Assembly (NCBI GenBank): GCA_023421395.1
Contig: JAEZTL010000033.1
Location: forward strand, 50,984-114,983
Origin: Bacillota bacterium
Lineage (GTDB): Bacteria; Bacillota; Clostridia; Christensenellales; Aristaeellaceae
Direction of reading: 5' to 3'
Length of the DNA stretch: 64,000 nucleotides
Below are positions 45,167 to 56,132 of the stretch, piece after piece; position 1 is the stretch's first letter, and each line of letters opens with the position of its first letter. Under the pieces are notes generated by a model, which was not told the DNA's origin, ran no database searches, and saw only the letters and a program-made list of their open reading frames with translations. Position numbers and translations under genes: made by a program.

Positions 45167-45990
45167 TGCGCGTGAAATCGTCGCCCCACAACCACACGCG
45201 GTACGTGGATGGCAAAAACACCGCGCCGGAGATGGCCCGCGCGGCTTTTGAAAAGGGCTTCGTGTCCTTCGGCTTCTCCGAGCACGGCCGGCAGAGTTTT
45301 GACTGCGAATGCGGTCTGAGCCTTCTGCGCGAAGGCGCCTACCGGACGGAGGTCACGCGGCTGAAGGAAGAATACGCGGGCCGCATGCGGATTTGGCTGG
45401 GCATCGAGCGGGATGCCAGCGCGCTGAGCGACCGCGCGCAGTACGACTACGTGATCGGCGCGCAGCACTACCTGCCCATTAGCGGCGGCCACATCGCGGT
45501 GGACAGCACGGCGGAAAACCTGCGCCGCCTGATTGACACGGCCTACGGCGGTGATCCCTACCGGATGACGGCGGACTACTTCCGCCGCTATGCGGACTAC
45601 ATCAACGCCTACCGGCCGGACATCATCGCCCACTTCGATCTGGTCAAGAAACTCAACCAGCGCGGCGGCTTCTTTGACGAAACCGACCCCAGGTACGTGG
45701 ACCCCGCCCTCGAGGCGCTGGAGCGGATGGCTCCCTCCGGCGCGCTGCTGGAGGTCAACACCGGCGCGATCGCCCGGGGCTGGCGGGACGACCCATACCC
45801 CTCGCCGGTCCTGCTCAGACGCTGGCGCGATCTGGGCGGCCGCGCGATCATCAGCGGAGACTGCCATGACGCGGATTTCCTCGACTGCGCCTTCGACCGG
45901 TGCGAGCGGATGCTGCTGGACGCGGGCTTCCGGGAGGTCTGGCGCCTCGGAACCGGGGACGAGCGCTTTGAACCGGTCTCCCTCTGCTGA
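45166..45990 (+). CDS. PHP-domain phosphatase (HisJ-like)
   Basis: A 274-residue cytoplasmic PHP metallophosphatase, close to histidinol phosphatase HisJ. Metal ligands appear in SSPHNHTRYVDG, FGFSEHG, LGIERDA, GAQHYLP, IIAHFD and ISGDCHD. No his genes are nearby. Its start overlaps the serA stop and it lies in the serC-serA operon, so it may supply the phosphoserine phosphatase step; that role is inferred from context only. Generic histidinol phosphatase remains the alternative. Confidence 0.85.
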   Translation: MRVKSSPHNHTRYVDGKNTAPEMARAAFEKGFVSFGFSEHGRQSFDCECGLSLLREGAYRTEVTRLKEEYAGRMRIWLGIERDASALSDRAQYDYVIGAQHYLPISGGHIAVDSTAENLRRLIDTAYGGDPYRMTADYFRRYADYINAYRPDIIAHFDLVKKLNQRGGFFDETDPRYVDPALEALERMAPSGALLEVNTGAIARGWRDDPYPSPVLLRRWRDLGGRAIISGDCHDADFLDCAFDRCERMLLDAGFREVWRLGTGDERFEPVSLC

Positions 45991-46194
45991 ATTTCATACC
46001 AAGTAAGAATATTCATGATTTCAAAGAGGGACGGATGATTGATGCGGAACAAGGAGCCAAAGCGAGGCGGCCCTTCGGGATACGCCTTCGGCGTGAAATG
46101 CAGCGCTGCGTTGAGCGACAGGCGACGCAGTCCCGCGCAATAGGCCCACCTCGACGAATCATTAAGGTTTGGGTTTGGTATCAATCATCATGCA
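45991..46194 (+). other. Intergenic block without a supported gene
   Basis: No protein gene is supported between the PHP gene and the hairpin at 46195. It contains short GC-rich palindromes (CCCTTCGGG near 46071, GCCTTCGGC near 46084). It resembles, in style only, the intergenic block at 14963-15357. Confidence 0.35.
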
Positions 46195-46227
46195 AGCCGG
46201 CGCAAGCGTCAAACGCTTGCGCCGGCT
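46195..46227. terminator. Strong hairpin between convergent genes
   Basis: A perfect 15-bp stem (46195-46209 with 46213-46227) with a CAA loop, followed rightward by CAACCTTCTTT. It lies between the convergent PHP gene and XRE gene and could serve both strands. Confidence 0.7.
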
Positions 46228-46282
46228 CAACCTTCTTTGAAAGATGACAAACGCTCCGGCTGTTTTCCGTTGCCGGCGAAGT

Positions 46283-46594
46283 CTAGGTATCCCACTCTTC
46301 CAGTTTGTCCGTGATCAAACGCTGGATCTCCTCCAGCACGACGCGCTGCCGCCCGCTTGCGGGCGTCTTCTGGAGCACGTTATCGCCCAGAGAATCCTGC
46401 AGAATATAATCGACCGAGAGACTGAGCTCGTTGGCGATGGCCACCAGCGTTTCCACGCTGGCTTTGCGCGTTCCGCGCTCGATGTGCCCGAGAAAAGAAA
46501 GCGACAACCCAAGTTTCTGGGCCAACTCTTCCTGCGTCATCCGCATCGCCTTGCGGCGCTTGCGGATTCTCATGCCAAGGCTCTTGTAGTCCAT
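46283..46594 (-). CDS. XRE-family transcriptional regulator
   Basis: A 103-residue DNA-binding protein with an N-terminal HTH_3 domain (MTQEELAQKLGLSLSFLGHI) and the usual ERGTRKASVETLVAIANEL continuation. The C-terminal 40 residues may aid dimerisation. ATG 46594 sits 8-9 bases after AGGGG; ATG 46600 is in frame but too close to it. Its target is unknown. It is divergent from the membrane protein and xylulokinase genes, a possible target. Confidence 0.85.
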   Translation of the reverse strand: MDYKSLGMRIRKRRKAMRMTQEELAQKLGLSLSFLGHIERGTRKASVETLVAIANELSLSVDYILQDSLGDNVLQKTPASGRQRVVLEEIQRLITDKLEEWDT

Positions 46595-46717
46595 GCCCAT
46601 TTCCCCTCGCCCACCTGCCGTATTGTGACCTGTACCGAGCCGCCCTGCGCCTCATCAACCATTCCATTGACGCGGTTTCGCCGCGAAAAGTTCCCGCCTG
46701 CGGGACCTCCGCCGCGC

Positions 46718-46747
46718 TTGATAAGGAGCGCCAAAAAATGCTATAAT
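46718..46747 (+). promoter_or_regulatory. Sigma-A promoter of the small membrane protein-xylB operon
   Basis: TTGATA (46718-46723), 18-base spacer, TATAAT (46742-46747). Confidence 0.8.
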
Positions 46748-46776
46748 AAGAAAAAACGAAAGCACTGGAGCGACCG

Positions 46777-47151
46777 ATGCGAAACACCTTGCGGCGCTGG
46801 CCGTGGTTGATCCTGGGCCAGGCGCTGATTCTTTCGCTTCTGACGGCGCTGGCGGTCCTGACGCTCTCGGGCGCGGATGCGGCGGGCGGGACGTATCAGG
46901 CGATGATGTGGGGCGTCGTGCCGCTCTCCGGCGCGGTGACGGCTTTTTTCGCCGTCCGCCTTGGCCTTAACAGTTTCGCGGCGTTCTGGCTGCCGCCCGT
47001 CGTCCAGACCGCGGTTCATTGGTTGATCGCGGGCATGCCGCCCCTCTCGGCGGGCATGCCGCTGACGGCGGCGCTGATCTCAATCGTGGGCGCGGCAGCC
47101 GGTGAGGAAACCAGCCGCCGCGACAAAAAACGAAACGGCAAGAAAAAATAA
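46777..47151 (+). CDS. Small membrane protein, YrzE/TIGR04086-like shape
   Basis: A 124-residue protein with about four hydrophobic segments (LILGQALILSLLTALAVLTL, MMWGVVPLSGAVTAFFAVRL, FWLPPVVQTAVHWLI, LTAALISIVGAAAG) and a very basic C-terminus (RRDKKRNGKKK). Its length and layout resemble the TIGR04086 protein at 28078, but I cannot show homology by eye. ATG 46777 follows GGAGCGACCG. xylB begins 13 bases after its stop. Confidence 0.65.
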   Translation: MRNTLRRWPWLILGQALILSLLTALAVLTLSGADAAGGTYQAMMWGVVPLSGAVTAFFAVRLGLNSFAAFWLPPVVQTAVHWLIAGMPPLSAGMPLTAALISIVGAAAGEETSRRDKKRNGKKK

Positions 47152-47164
47152 CCGGAGGCGCGGT

Positions 47165-48684
47165 ATGGCAAAGAACTTGATCCTCACCTGCGATGCAGGC
47201 ACAACCGGCAGCAAATGCTCGGTTTTTGATCCCAAGGGTGTCGCGCTTTGCGTCGTCAAAAAGGAATACGCGACCTCCTACCCCAAGCCCAATTGGGCCG
47301 AGCAGGATCCGGACGTACTCTACCAGTCGATTCTGGAAGGGGTGAGGGAGCTGCTGGCTCAGGTCAGCCCTCAGGACATCGCCTGCGTGGGCCTCTCGGG
47401 CACGATGAACGGCTGCATCGCGACTTCCGAGGACGGCCGCGCGCTCTACCCCAACATCATCCATTCTGACTCCCGTGCGTGGCGGGAGGCCCAAGCCATC
47501 GAAAAGGCGATCCCGCGGGACGACTTTTACCGCATGACCGGCAACCGGCTGGATCATCACTTCACGCTGCCCAAGATCCTGTGGATGCGAAAGCACCTCC
47601 CGGACGTCTACCGCCGAACCCGCTGGTGGCTGAACACCAAGGACTACCTCTACGCGCGGCTCACGGGCCGGGTGGGTTTCACCGACTACTCCGACGCGTC
47701 GCTGACCATCGCGCTGGACCTTAAGAAAAAGGCCTGGGCTTCGGAACTCCTGACCGATCTGGGCCTTGATCCCGCCCGAATGCCCGGGATACTGAAGGGC
47801 TCGGACGTGTCCGGCCGCGTCACCCGGGAAATCGCGCGCCTGACGGGCCTCCTGCCCGGAACGCCGGTCTCCATGGGCGGCGGCGACGGCGCCTGCGCCG
47901 GGCGCGGGGCGGGGCTCTTCAAGCCGGGCGCGGGCTATTGCTGCATTGGTTCCAGCGCCTGGGTGTCCCAGCTGACGCCGGAACCGCTCCTTGATGACCG
48001 CCAGCGCATCTTCAATTACCTGGACATGGACGGCGAGATCAACCATTCGCTGGGCGTGGTGCAGACCGCCGCCTCCGCCTACGACTGGGCGGTGGGCAAC
48101 CTTCTCTCCGACGGGCGGAAGCTGACCGGTGCGGACTATTCCCGCATCGAGAACATGGCGCGCCAGATCGAGCCGGGCGCGGAGGGCGTGATGTTCCTGA
48201 ACACCCTGATGGGTGAGCGCACACCCTACTGGGATCCCAACTCCAAGGGCTGCCTGGTGGGTTTTTCCCTCTATCACGACCAGCGCCACGTGGCGCGGGC
48301 GATCTACGAAGGGGTGGCGCTGTCGCTCAACACCGTAGCCCGTATCATGGCGGAAAACGGCGCGCCCATCGACTCCATCATGCTTACCGGCGGCGGCGCG
48401 CGCAGCGGCCTCTGGCCGGACATCTTCGCCAGCGTCTTCGGCGTACCCACCAGCGTCCATTATGCGCCGGGCGAGGGCACGAGCCTGGGCGCGGCGATGA
48501 CGGCGGGCGTGGGCATCGGCATCTTCAGGGATTACGAAGAGGCCGCGAGCATCGTGCGCGCCAGGTCGCAGCACACGGTCAACCCCGCCTGGGCGGATAA
48601 GTACAAGAAGGTCTACGCCATCTTCAGCGGCATCTACGAGCGGATGAAGCCGGTCTTTGACGGCATTGCGGGAGAATGGCCGTA

Positions 48685-48685
<1 letters not shown>
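47165..48685 (+). CDS. FGGY-family carbohydrate kinase (xylulokinase-like)
   Basis: A 506-residue cytoplasmic sugar kinase. The N-terminal phosphate-1 motif LTCDAGTTGSKCSVFD, the FGGY signature region with IMLTGGGARSGLWPDIFAS, GEGTSLGAAMTAG and VGLSGTMNGCIATSEDG place it in the FGGY family near xylulokinase (XylB). Substrate may be xylulose or another pentulose. No isomerase or transporter is adjacent, so the symbol is left open. ATG 47165 has GGAGG upstream. It overlaps the next gene by TAATG. Confidence 0.88.
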
Positions 48686-50980
<2,295 letters not shown>

Positions 50981-50999
50981 TGTAAAGGAAGCCTTCGAA

Positions 51000-52733
51000 A
51001 TGTATGAATCCGCCACCGGGCGTTCGGCGCCCGTAAAGCTGACCGCGCTGGTTCTTGCGCTGGTTCTTGCGCTGGTTCTTGCGCTGGTTCTGGTTCAGGC
51101 GCCCCCCGCGCTGGCTGCGGCGAAGGTGCGCGTAACGCTGCGCGCCTCGGTCACGCTGGGACTGATACCCGGACGGAACAACAGCCAGACGCTGACTGCC
51201 ACGGTCAAGACGCCGGACGGCTCTGCGGCGCCCGCCGTGGGCTGGAAGAGCAGCGCCCCCACCGTGGTCGCGGTGGATGCCGCGGGCAAGCTGACCGCCC
51301 TGCGAAAAGGCACCGCCGTCATCCGCGCCACCGCGGATGGCGTCACCGCCCGATGCCTCGTCACCGTCAAGCGGCTGCCGGTGCGCGCTCTGACGCTGAG
51401 CCGCAAAAAGGTGACGCTGCTGGCGGGCCGCGACGGATACCGGTTCACCTCAAAACCCACGCCCTCAAACGCCGACGATCCCACCGTCACCTGGTCCAGC
51501 TTCCGGCCGAGCGTGGCCTCTGTGGACGCTGAAACCGGCTACGTGACGCCGCTGAAGGCCGGCACAACGACCATCCAATGCCGCGCCGCGGACGGCACCC
51601 AAAAGAAGGCCTACGCCACCGTGGTGGTGAAGCCCGTAGTGCCCACGGGGCTGACCCTCGATCAGGCGTCCCTTGAGATCAACCTCGGCGCCTCGGCCAC
51701 GCTGACGGCCACCGTCTCCCCCGCCGACGCCACCGACTCCCGCGTGATCTGGACCAGCAGCAACCCTTCCGTCGCGCCCGTCTCCGGCGGCGCCGTGACC
51801 GGCCGGAAGTACGGCCGGGCCACCATTACCGCTAGGACGCGCTCGGGCTCCATCCGCGCCCGGTGCCTCGTCCGCGTGGGCTACTTCACCACCATCTTCC
51901 GCGCGCTGGTGGTGGGCCAGGAAACCTACGCCGAGACGGTCGGCCCGCTGGAGGGGCCTCATGTGGACGCGAGCCTGGTCAACAGCATGCTGCTCAACAG
52001 CGATTTCGGCGGTGGAAAGAGCGTGAAGGTGACGCTAAAGGAAAACCTGACCGCCGATGACCTGCGGAAAGAACTGCGTAAAATGGCCTCCTGGGGTGTG
52101 GATGCGGACGATGTGACCTACTTCTACTACTCCGGACACGGAAGCGAGCTTGATCCCGGCGCGCTGGTGGGCGTGGACGGCGGTACCCTGCCGGTGGACG
52201 AAGTGCGCGCTTACCTGGACGAACTCCCCGGCACGGTGGTGGTCATGCTGGACAGCTGCTATTCCGGCTGGTACATCCGGTCGAAATCCGTCGGCACAAG
52301 CCCCAAAAGGGCCTCCGTCGACCCGGAGGCGGTCACCGCCCGCGTGGTTTCGGCGTTTTCAAAGGGTTCAGACGGTAACCTCAGCGCCAAGTCTTCGCTG
52401 GCCGGCTCCGTCACCGCCAAGGGGCAATATGTCATTCTGACGTCGTGTTCCTCCACGGAGTCCTCCTACATCATCCCGGCCGCAAGCTACCAAGGGGCGT
52501 CGCTCTTCACCTATCATCTGGCGACCGGCGGCGGCGTCCGCGCGTCGAACTGGGAGGCAGGGCGGCTGCAGGCCGACGCCAACGGCAACAAGATCGTTTC
52601 GCTGAACGAGCTCTACCAGTACACCCGGGCCCGCGTTGCCGCCAGCACGTCGCTCAAGCGCGCGGGTGTGAAGCAGTCGGTGCGCGTGTGGCCCGCCGGA
52701 AGTTCCTTTACGGTGCTCCAGCGAACCCCCTGA
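51000..52733 (+). CDS. Secreted caspase-like (C14) protease with three Big_2 repeats
   Basis: A 577-residue exported protein. Its signal peptide is unusual, with an in-frame 12-base tandem repeat encoding repeated ALVL. Three Big_2-like repeats follow (about 45-295), such as TLDQASLEINLGASATLTAT. The C14 domain (about 300-577) opens FRALVVGQETYAE, has YFYYSGHGSE with catalytic His380 and VMLDSCYSG with Cys420. ATG 51000 follows AAAGGA. It lies 19 bases after guaB and may be read with it. It has the same overall plan as the C14 genes at 5871 and 26323. Confidence 0.88.
   Translation: MYESATGRSAPVKLTALVLALVLALVLALVLVQAPPALAAAKVRVTLRASVTLGLIPGRNNSQTLTATVKTPDGSAAPAVGWKSSAPTVVAVDAAGKLTALRKGTAVIRATADGVTARCLVTVKRLPVRALTLSRKKVTLLAGRDGYRFTSKPTPSNADDPTVTWSSFRPSVASVDAETGYVTPLKAGTTTIQCRAADGTQKKAYATVVVKPVVPTGLTLDQASLEINLGASATLTATVSPADATDSRVIWTSSNPSVAPVSGGAVTGRKYGRATITARTRSGSIRARCLVRVGYFTTIFRALVVGQETYAETVGPLEGPHVDASLVNSMLLNSDFGGGKSVKVTLKENLTADDLRKELRKMASWGVDADDVTYFYYSGHGSELDPGALVGVDGGTLPVDEVRAYLDELPGTVVVMLDSCYSGWYIRSKSVGTSPKRASVDPEAVTARVVSAFSKGSDGNLSAKSSLAGSVTAKGQYVILTSCSSTESSYIIPAASYQGASLFTYHLATGGGVRASNWEAGRLQADANGNKIVSLNELYQYTRARVAASTSLKRAGVKQSVRVWPAGSSFTVLQRTP
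51045..51092 (+). repeat. 12-bp tandem repeat in the signal peptide of the third C14 gene
   Basis: Three exact copies of GCGCTGGTTCTT (51045-51056, 51057-51068, 51069-51080) and a fourth with one change (51081-51092). Each adds four residues (ALVL) and keeps frame, so slippage would change the hydrophobic core length by four residues. Confidence 0.95.
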
Positions 52734-52758
52734 CAAAGCGGAAATGCCCCGGCCCCGG

Positions 52759-52787
52759 TTGACAAAACCGGGCGGGAATGGTATAGT
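52759..52787 (+). promoter_or_regulatory. Sigma-A promoter of the T-box/tyrS operon
   Basis: TTGACA (52759-52764), 17-base spacer, TATAGT (52782-52787). A CCCGGTT/AACCGGG hairpin (52754-52772) overlaps the -35 box and may terminate the C14 transcript. Confidence 0.85.
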
Positions 52788-52793
52788 CAATTG

Positions 52794-53038
52794 AAACGCG
52801 AGGATGGGAACCAGTACGCGCGGATCCAGCGCTCAGAGAGCCCCCGGCCGGTGCGAGGGGGTGCGTGGACCAGGCGGAATACATCCCGGAGCGGAGCGGG
52901 CGAACCCTCCCGGCGCGGCCGGGGTCATTAGTCCGCTACGGCTGGCGACCGTGACAGCGCTTTGAGGCCGCCGAAAGACGGCGAACGGAAGTGGTACCGC
53001 GGCAATGCCGCCTTCCCCAAACGGGGCGGGCGGTTTTT
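52794..53038 (+). promoter_or_regulatory. Tyrosine T-box leader with terminator
   Basis: The leader has the T-box core GAAGTGGTACCGCGG (52988-53002), including TGG (52992-52994) that would pair with the tRNA acceptor end. Stem I contains GAGGATGGGAACCAG followed by TAC (52815-52817), a Tyr codon in the specifier position. The terminator is CCGCCTTCCCC (53008-53018) with GGGGCGGGCGG (53023-53033) and TTTTT (53034-53038). Uncharged tRNA-Tyr should favour read-through into the aminotransferase-tyrS genes. Confidence 0.92.
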
Positions 53039-53059
53039 CGATATCGGGGAGGGAAATCC

Positions 53060-54268
53060 ATGAAATTCACCCAGGAGATGCTGGCCAGCCAGATGCAAAA
53101 CATCAGCGGCAGCGCAATTCGCGAAATCTTTCACCTCTTGGCCAAGCCCGGCATGATCTCCTTTGCGGGCGGCAACCCCGCGGCCAGCGCGCTGGAGCCG
53201 GAGGTAATCTCCGATCTGGGCAGGGAAGTGCTGGAAAAACACGGCTGGATGCTGCTCCAGTACGGCGCCACGGAGGGCTTCGCCCCGCTGCGCGAAAGCG
53301 TCGCCGCCTTTGCCGAACGCGCGGGCGTCCGCACCGATCCCGCGAAGATCCTGCCCACCCAGGGCTCCCAGCAGGCGATGGATCTATTGTGCAAGGCGCT
53401 CCTCGATCCGGGCGACGCGGTGCTGGTGGAGTCCCCCACATTCCTCGGCGCGCTGCACACGCTGCGCACCTACCGGGCCGACCTCCACGCGCTGGAAACC
53501 GACGAAGACGGCGTGATCGTCGACGCCGCCGAAGAGGCGATCCGGCGGTACCGCCCCAAGCTGATGTACGTAATCCCCACCTTCCAAAACCCCACCGGCC
53601 GTACGCTGGCGCCAGAGCGCCGCGAAAAGCTGGCGCGCCTCGCCGCCCAGTACGGCGTGGTGCTGGCCGAGGACGACCCCTACCGCGATGTGCGCTTCTC
53701 CGGAGAACCGCTGCCTTCCATTAAATCCTTCGATCCGGAGGGCTGGGTGGTGTATCTGGGCAGCTTCTCCAAGACCATCGCGCCGGGCCTCCGGGTGGGC
53801 TATGCGGCGGTGGACAACGAGGCGCTGCTCAAGAAGATGGTCATCGGCAAGCAGGCCACCGACGTACACTCGCCTCTGCTCAGCCAGGCGATCGTGGACG
53901 CGTACCTGCGCAGCGGGCGGATGGGCGAACATCTCGCGCGCATCTCGGCCGACTACAAGGCGCGGCTTCAAGTGATGCTTGATAAGCTGGACGAACTCCC
54001 CGCCTCCGTTACCCACACGCGCCCCGAGGGAGGGTTATTCGTCTGGGCAGCCCTGCCGGAGGGCGCGGACGCGCTGGCCATGCTGAAAGAGGCGGTGGCC
54101 GAAAACGTCGCCTACGTGCCCGGCACCCACTTCTACTTTGACGGCGGCCGCATGAACACCATGCGCCTGAACTTCTCAAACGGCAAGTTCTCGGACGTGG
54201 AGGAGGGCATGTCGCGCCTCAACGCCATCATTCTGAAGACGCTTGAAAAAACGGAGGGTTCCAAATGA
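53060..54268 (+). CDS. PLP-dependent aminotransferase under tyrosine control
   Basis: A 402-residue fold-type I aminotransferase of the 2-aminoadipate/MocR-like class. It has [40 protein letters not shown], the PLP lysine in [14 protein letters not shown] (Lys238) and a late arginine in MRLNFSN. Because it follows a Tyr T-box, it probably transaminates an aromatic precursor such as 4-hydroxyphenylpyruvate; this is inferred from regulation. ATG 53060 has GGGGAGGG upstream. It overlaps tyrS by ATGA. Confidence 0.9.
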   Translation: MKFTQEMLASQMQNISGSAIREIFHLLAKPGMISFAGGNPAASALEPEVISDLGREVLEKHGWMLLQYGATEGFAPLRESVAAFAERAGVRTDPAKILPTQGSQQAMDLLCKALLDPGDAVLVESPTFLGALHTLRTYRADLHALETDEDGVIVDAAEEAIRRYRPKLMYVIPTFQNPTGRTLAPERREKLARLAAQYGVVLAEDDPYRDVRFSGEPLPSIKSFDPEGWVVYLGSFSKTIAPGLRVGYAAVDNEALLKKMVIGKQATDVHSPLLSQAIVDAYLRSGRMGEHLARISADYKARLQVMLDKLDELPASVTHTRPEGGLFVWAALPEGADALAMLKEAVAENVAYVPGTHFYFDGGRMNTMRLNFSNGKFSDVEEGMSRLNAIILKTLEKTEGSK

Positions 54269-55503
54269 AGTCAGCCCTGGACGTTCTGCGCGAGCGCGGC
54301 TTTGTCGCGCAGGTTACCTTTGAAGACGAGCTGGAAAAGCTCTTTGAATCGGGCGAGGCCGTCACCTTCTACACCGGCTTTGACCCCACTGCCGACAGCC
54401 TGCACATCGGCCACTACATCCCGATTATGGCCATGAGCCACCTGCAGAAGGCCGGGCACCGCCCCATCGCGCTGATGGGCGGCGGCACCGCCATGGTGGG
54501 CGATCCTTCCGGCAAGACTGATATGCGCAAGATGCTGACCGTGGAGGACATCGACCGGAACGTCCAGGCGGTCAAGGCGCAAATGGCGCACTTTCTGGAC
54601 TTTGAAACCGACGCGCCCAACCGCGCCATCATGGCCAACAACGCGGACTGGCTTCGCTCCCTGAAGTACGTGGACTTCCTCCGCGACGTGGGCGCGCTCT
54701 TTTCGGTCAACCGCATGCTGACCGCCGAGTGCTACAGGCAGCGCCTCGAAAAGGGGCTGACGTTTCTCGAATTCAACTACATGCTGATGCAAAGCTACGA
54801 CTTCCTGGAACTGTTCTACCGCCATAACTGTGTGCTGCAGACCGGCGGCGATGACCAGTGGAGCAACATCCTCTCCGGCGCGGACCTGATCCGCCGCAAG
54901 GAGGGCAAGAGCGCCTTCGCGCTGACGTTCAAGCTCCTGCTCACCCACGACGGTCGCAAGATGGGCAAGACCGAAAAGGGCGCGCTATGGCTGGATCCGA
55001 ACCGCACCAGCCCCTACGACTTCTACCAGTACTTCCGCAACGTGGACGACGCGGACGTTGCGAAGTGCCTGTCGCTGCTCACGTTCCTGCCGATGGACGA
55101 GGTCAGGCGCCTTTCTGCCCTCGAAGGCTCCGGCATCAACGAAGCGAAGCGGGTGCTGGCCTTTGAGGTCACGAAGCTCATCCACGGCGAGGAAGAGGCG
55201 GCAAAGGCGCGCAGCGCGGCGGAGGCGCTCTTTGGCGGCGGCGGCGCGCTGACCGACATCCCCACCACCCGCATCACCCCTGCGCAGTTTGAGGAGGATA
55301 CGCGGCTGGTGGCGCTGTGCGCGCTGACGGGGCTCACCAAGTCCAAGGGCGAGGCGCGCAAGGCCATCGAGGGCGGCGGGCTGTACCTGGGCGACGAAAA
55401 GGTGACCGACGTGGACCAGCGCGCGAGCCTTGAACAGCTGACAGACGGACTGATCCTCCGGCGCGGCAAGAAGAGCTACCACCGCGTGCTGCTGGATCCA
55501 TGA
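54265..55503 (+). CDS. tyrS: Tyrosyl-tRNA synthetase
   Basis: A 412-residue class I synthetase: HIGH motif in SLHIGHYIP (His47-His50), the GGDDQWSNI tyrosine-site motif, a KMSKS-type loop written [11 protein letters not shown] (from Lys232) and a C-terminal S4-like domain ([20 protein letters not shown]). The KMGKT form is normal for TyrRS. It lies under the Tyr T-box and overlaps both neighbours, so the four-gene operon is translated tightly. Confidence 0.97.
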   Translation: MKSALDVLRERGFVAQVTFEDELEKLFESGEAVTFYTGFDPTADSLHIGHYIPIMAMSHLQKAGHRPIALMGGGTAMVGDPSGKTDMRKMLTVEDIDRNVQAVKAQMAHFLDFETDAPNRAIMANNADWLRSLKYVDFLRDVGALFSVNRMLTAECYRQRLEKGLTFLEFNYMLMQSYDFLELFYRHNCVLQTGGDDQWSNILSGADLIRRKEGKSAFALTFKLLLTHDGRKMGKTEKGALWLDPNRTSPYDFYQYFRNVDDADVAKCLSLLTFLPMDEVRRLSALEGSGINEAKRVLAFEVTKLIHGEEEAAKARSAAEALFGGGGALTDIPTTRITPAQFEEDTRLVALCALTGLTKSKGEARKAIEGGGLYLGDEKVTDVDQRASLEQLTDGLILRRGKKSYHRVLLDP

Positions 55504-56132
55504 TGACCCCCTACAAAACCCTGATGAAGCGCGGCGCTGACGAATTCATCGTCAGCAAGTCGCGCTTCATCGGCTATGGCGCGCCGGTTTCCGACGAGGA
55601 ACACGCGCTGGCCTTTCTGAACGAAATCCGCCAGAAGCACCGGGAGGCCACCCACAACGTCTATGCGTACATTCTTGGGCCCAATATGGGCGTAATGCGC
55701 TATAGCGACGACGGAGAGCCCTCCGGCACCGCGGGAATGCCAGTGCTCGAGGTGCTGCGCGCGAAAGGCCTCACCGATTGTTGCGTGGTGGTCACCCGCT
55801 ACTTCGGCGGGATTCTCCTGGGCGCGGGCGGCCTGGTGCGCGCCTACGCGCAAGGAGCGGCCCTGGCGGCGGATGCCAGCGGGATCGGCGCCATGTATCC
55901 CACCGCCCGCTACCTGATGGATGTGGACTACCCGCTACTGGGCCGGCTGGAGCATCACCTGAAGACCGCGCCGGCGGTGCTGGAGGACAAGAGTTTTACC
56001 GATCGGGTCACGCTGATGCTTGTGATCAAGTGCCAGGATGAGCAGGCGTTCGTCGACGGCATTGTGAGCGCCACCGACGGCCGCGTGACGCCCGTCCGGT
56101 TTGAGGAGATGTATCGCGCATGGGAAGCGTAA
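55500..56132 (+). CDS. YigZ family protein
   Basis: A 210-residue cytoplasmic protein of the YigZ/IMPACT family: [49 protein letters not shown] and [18 protein letters not shown]. The role is unknown; some members may bind nucleic acid or act in translation control. Start ATG 55500 overlaps the tyrS stop. Its end overlaps the ATPase gene by 13 bases. Confidence 0.93.
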   Translation: MMTPYKTLMKRGADEFIVSKSRFIGYGAPVSDEEHALAFLNEIRQKHREATHNVYAYILGPNMGVMRYSDDGEPSGTAGMPVLEVLRAKGLTDCCVVVTRYFGGILLGAGGLVRAYAQGAALAADASGIGAMYPTARYLMDVDYPLLGRLEHHLKTAPAVLEDKSFTDRVTLMLVIKCQDEQAFVDGIVSATDGRVTPVRFEEMYRAWEA

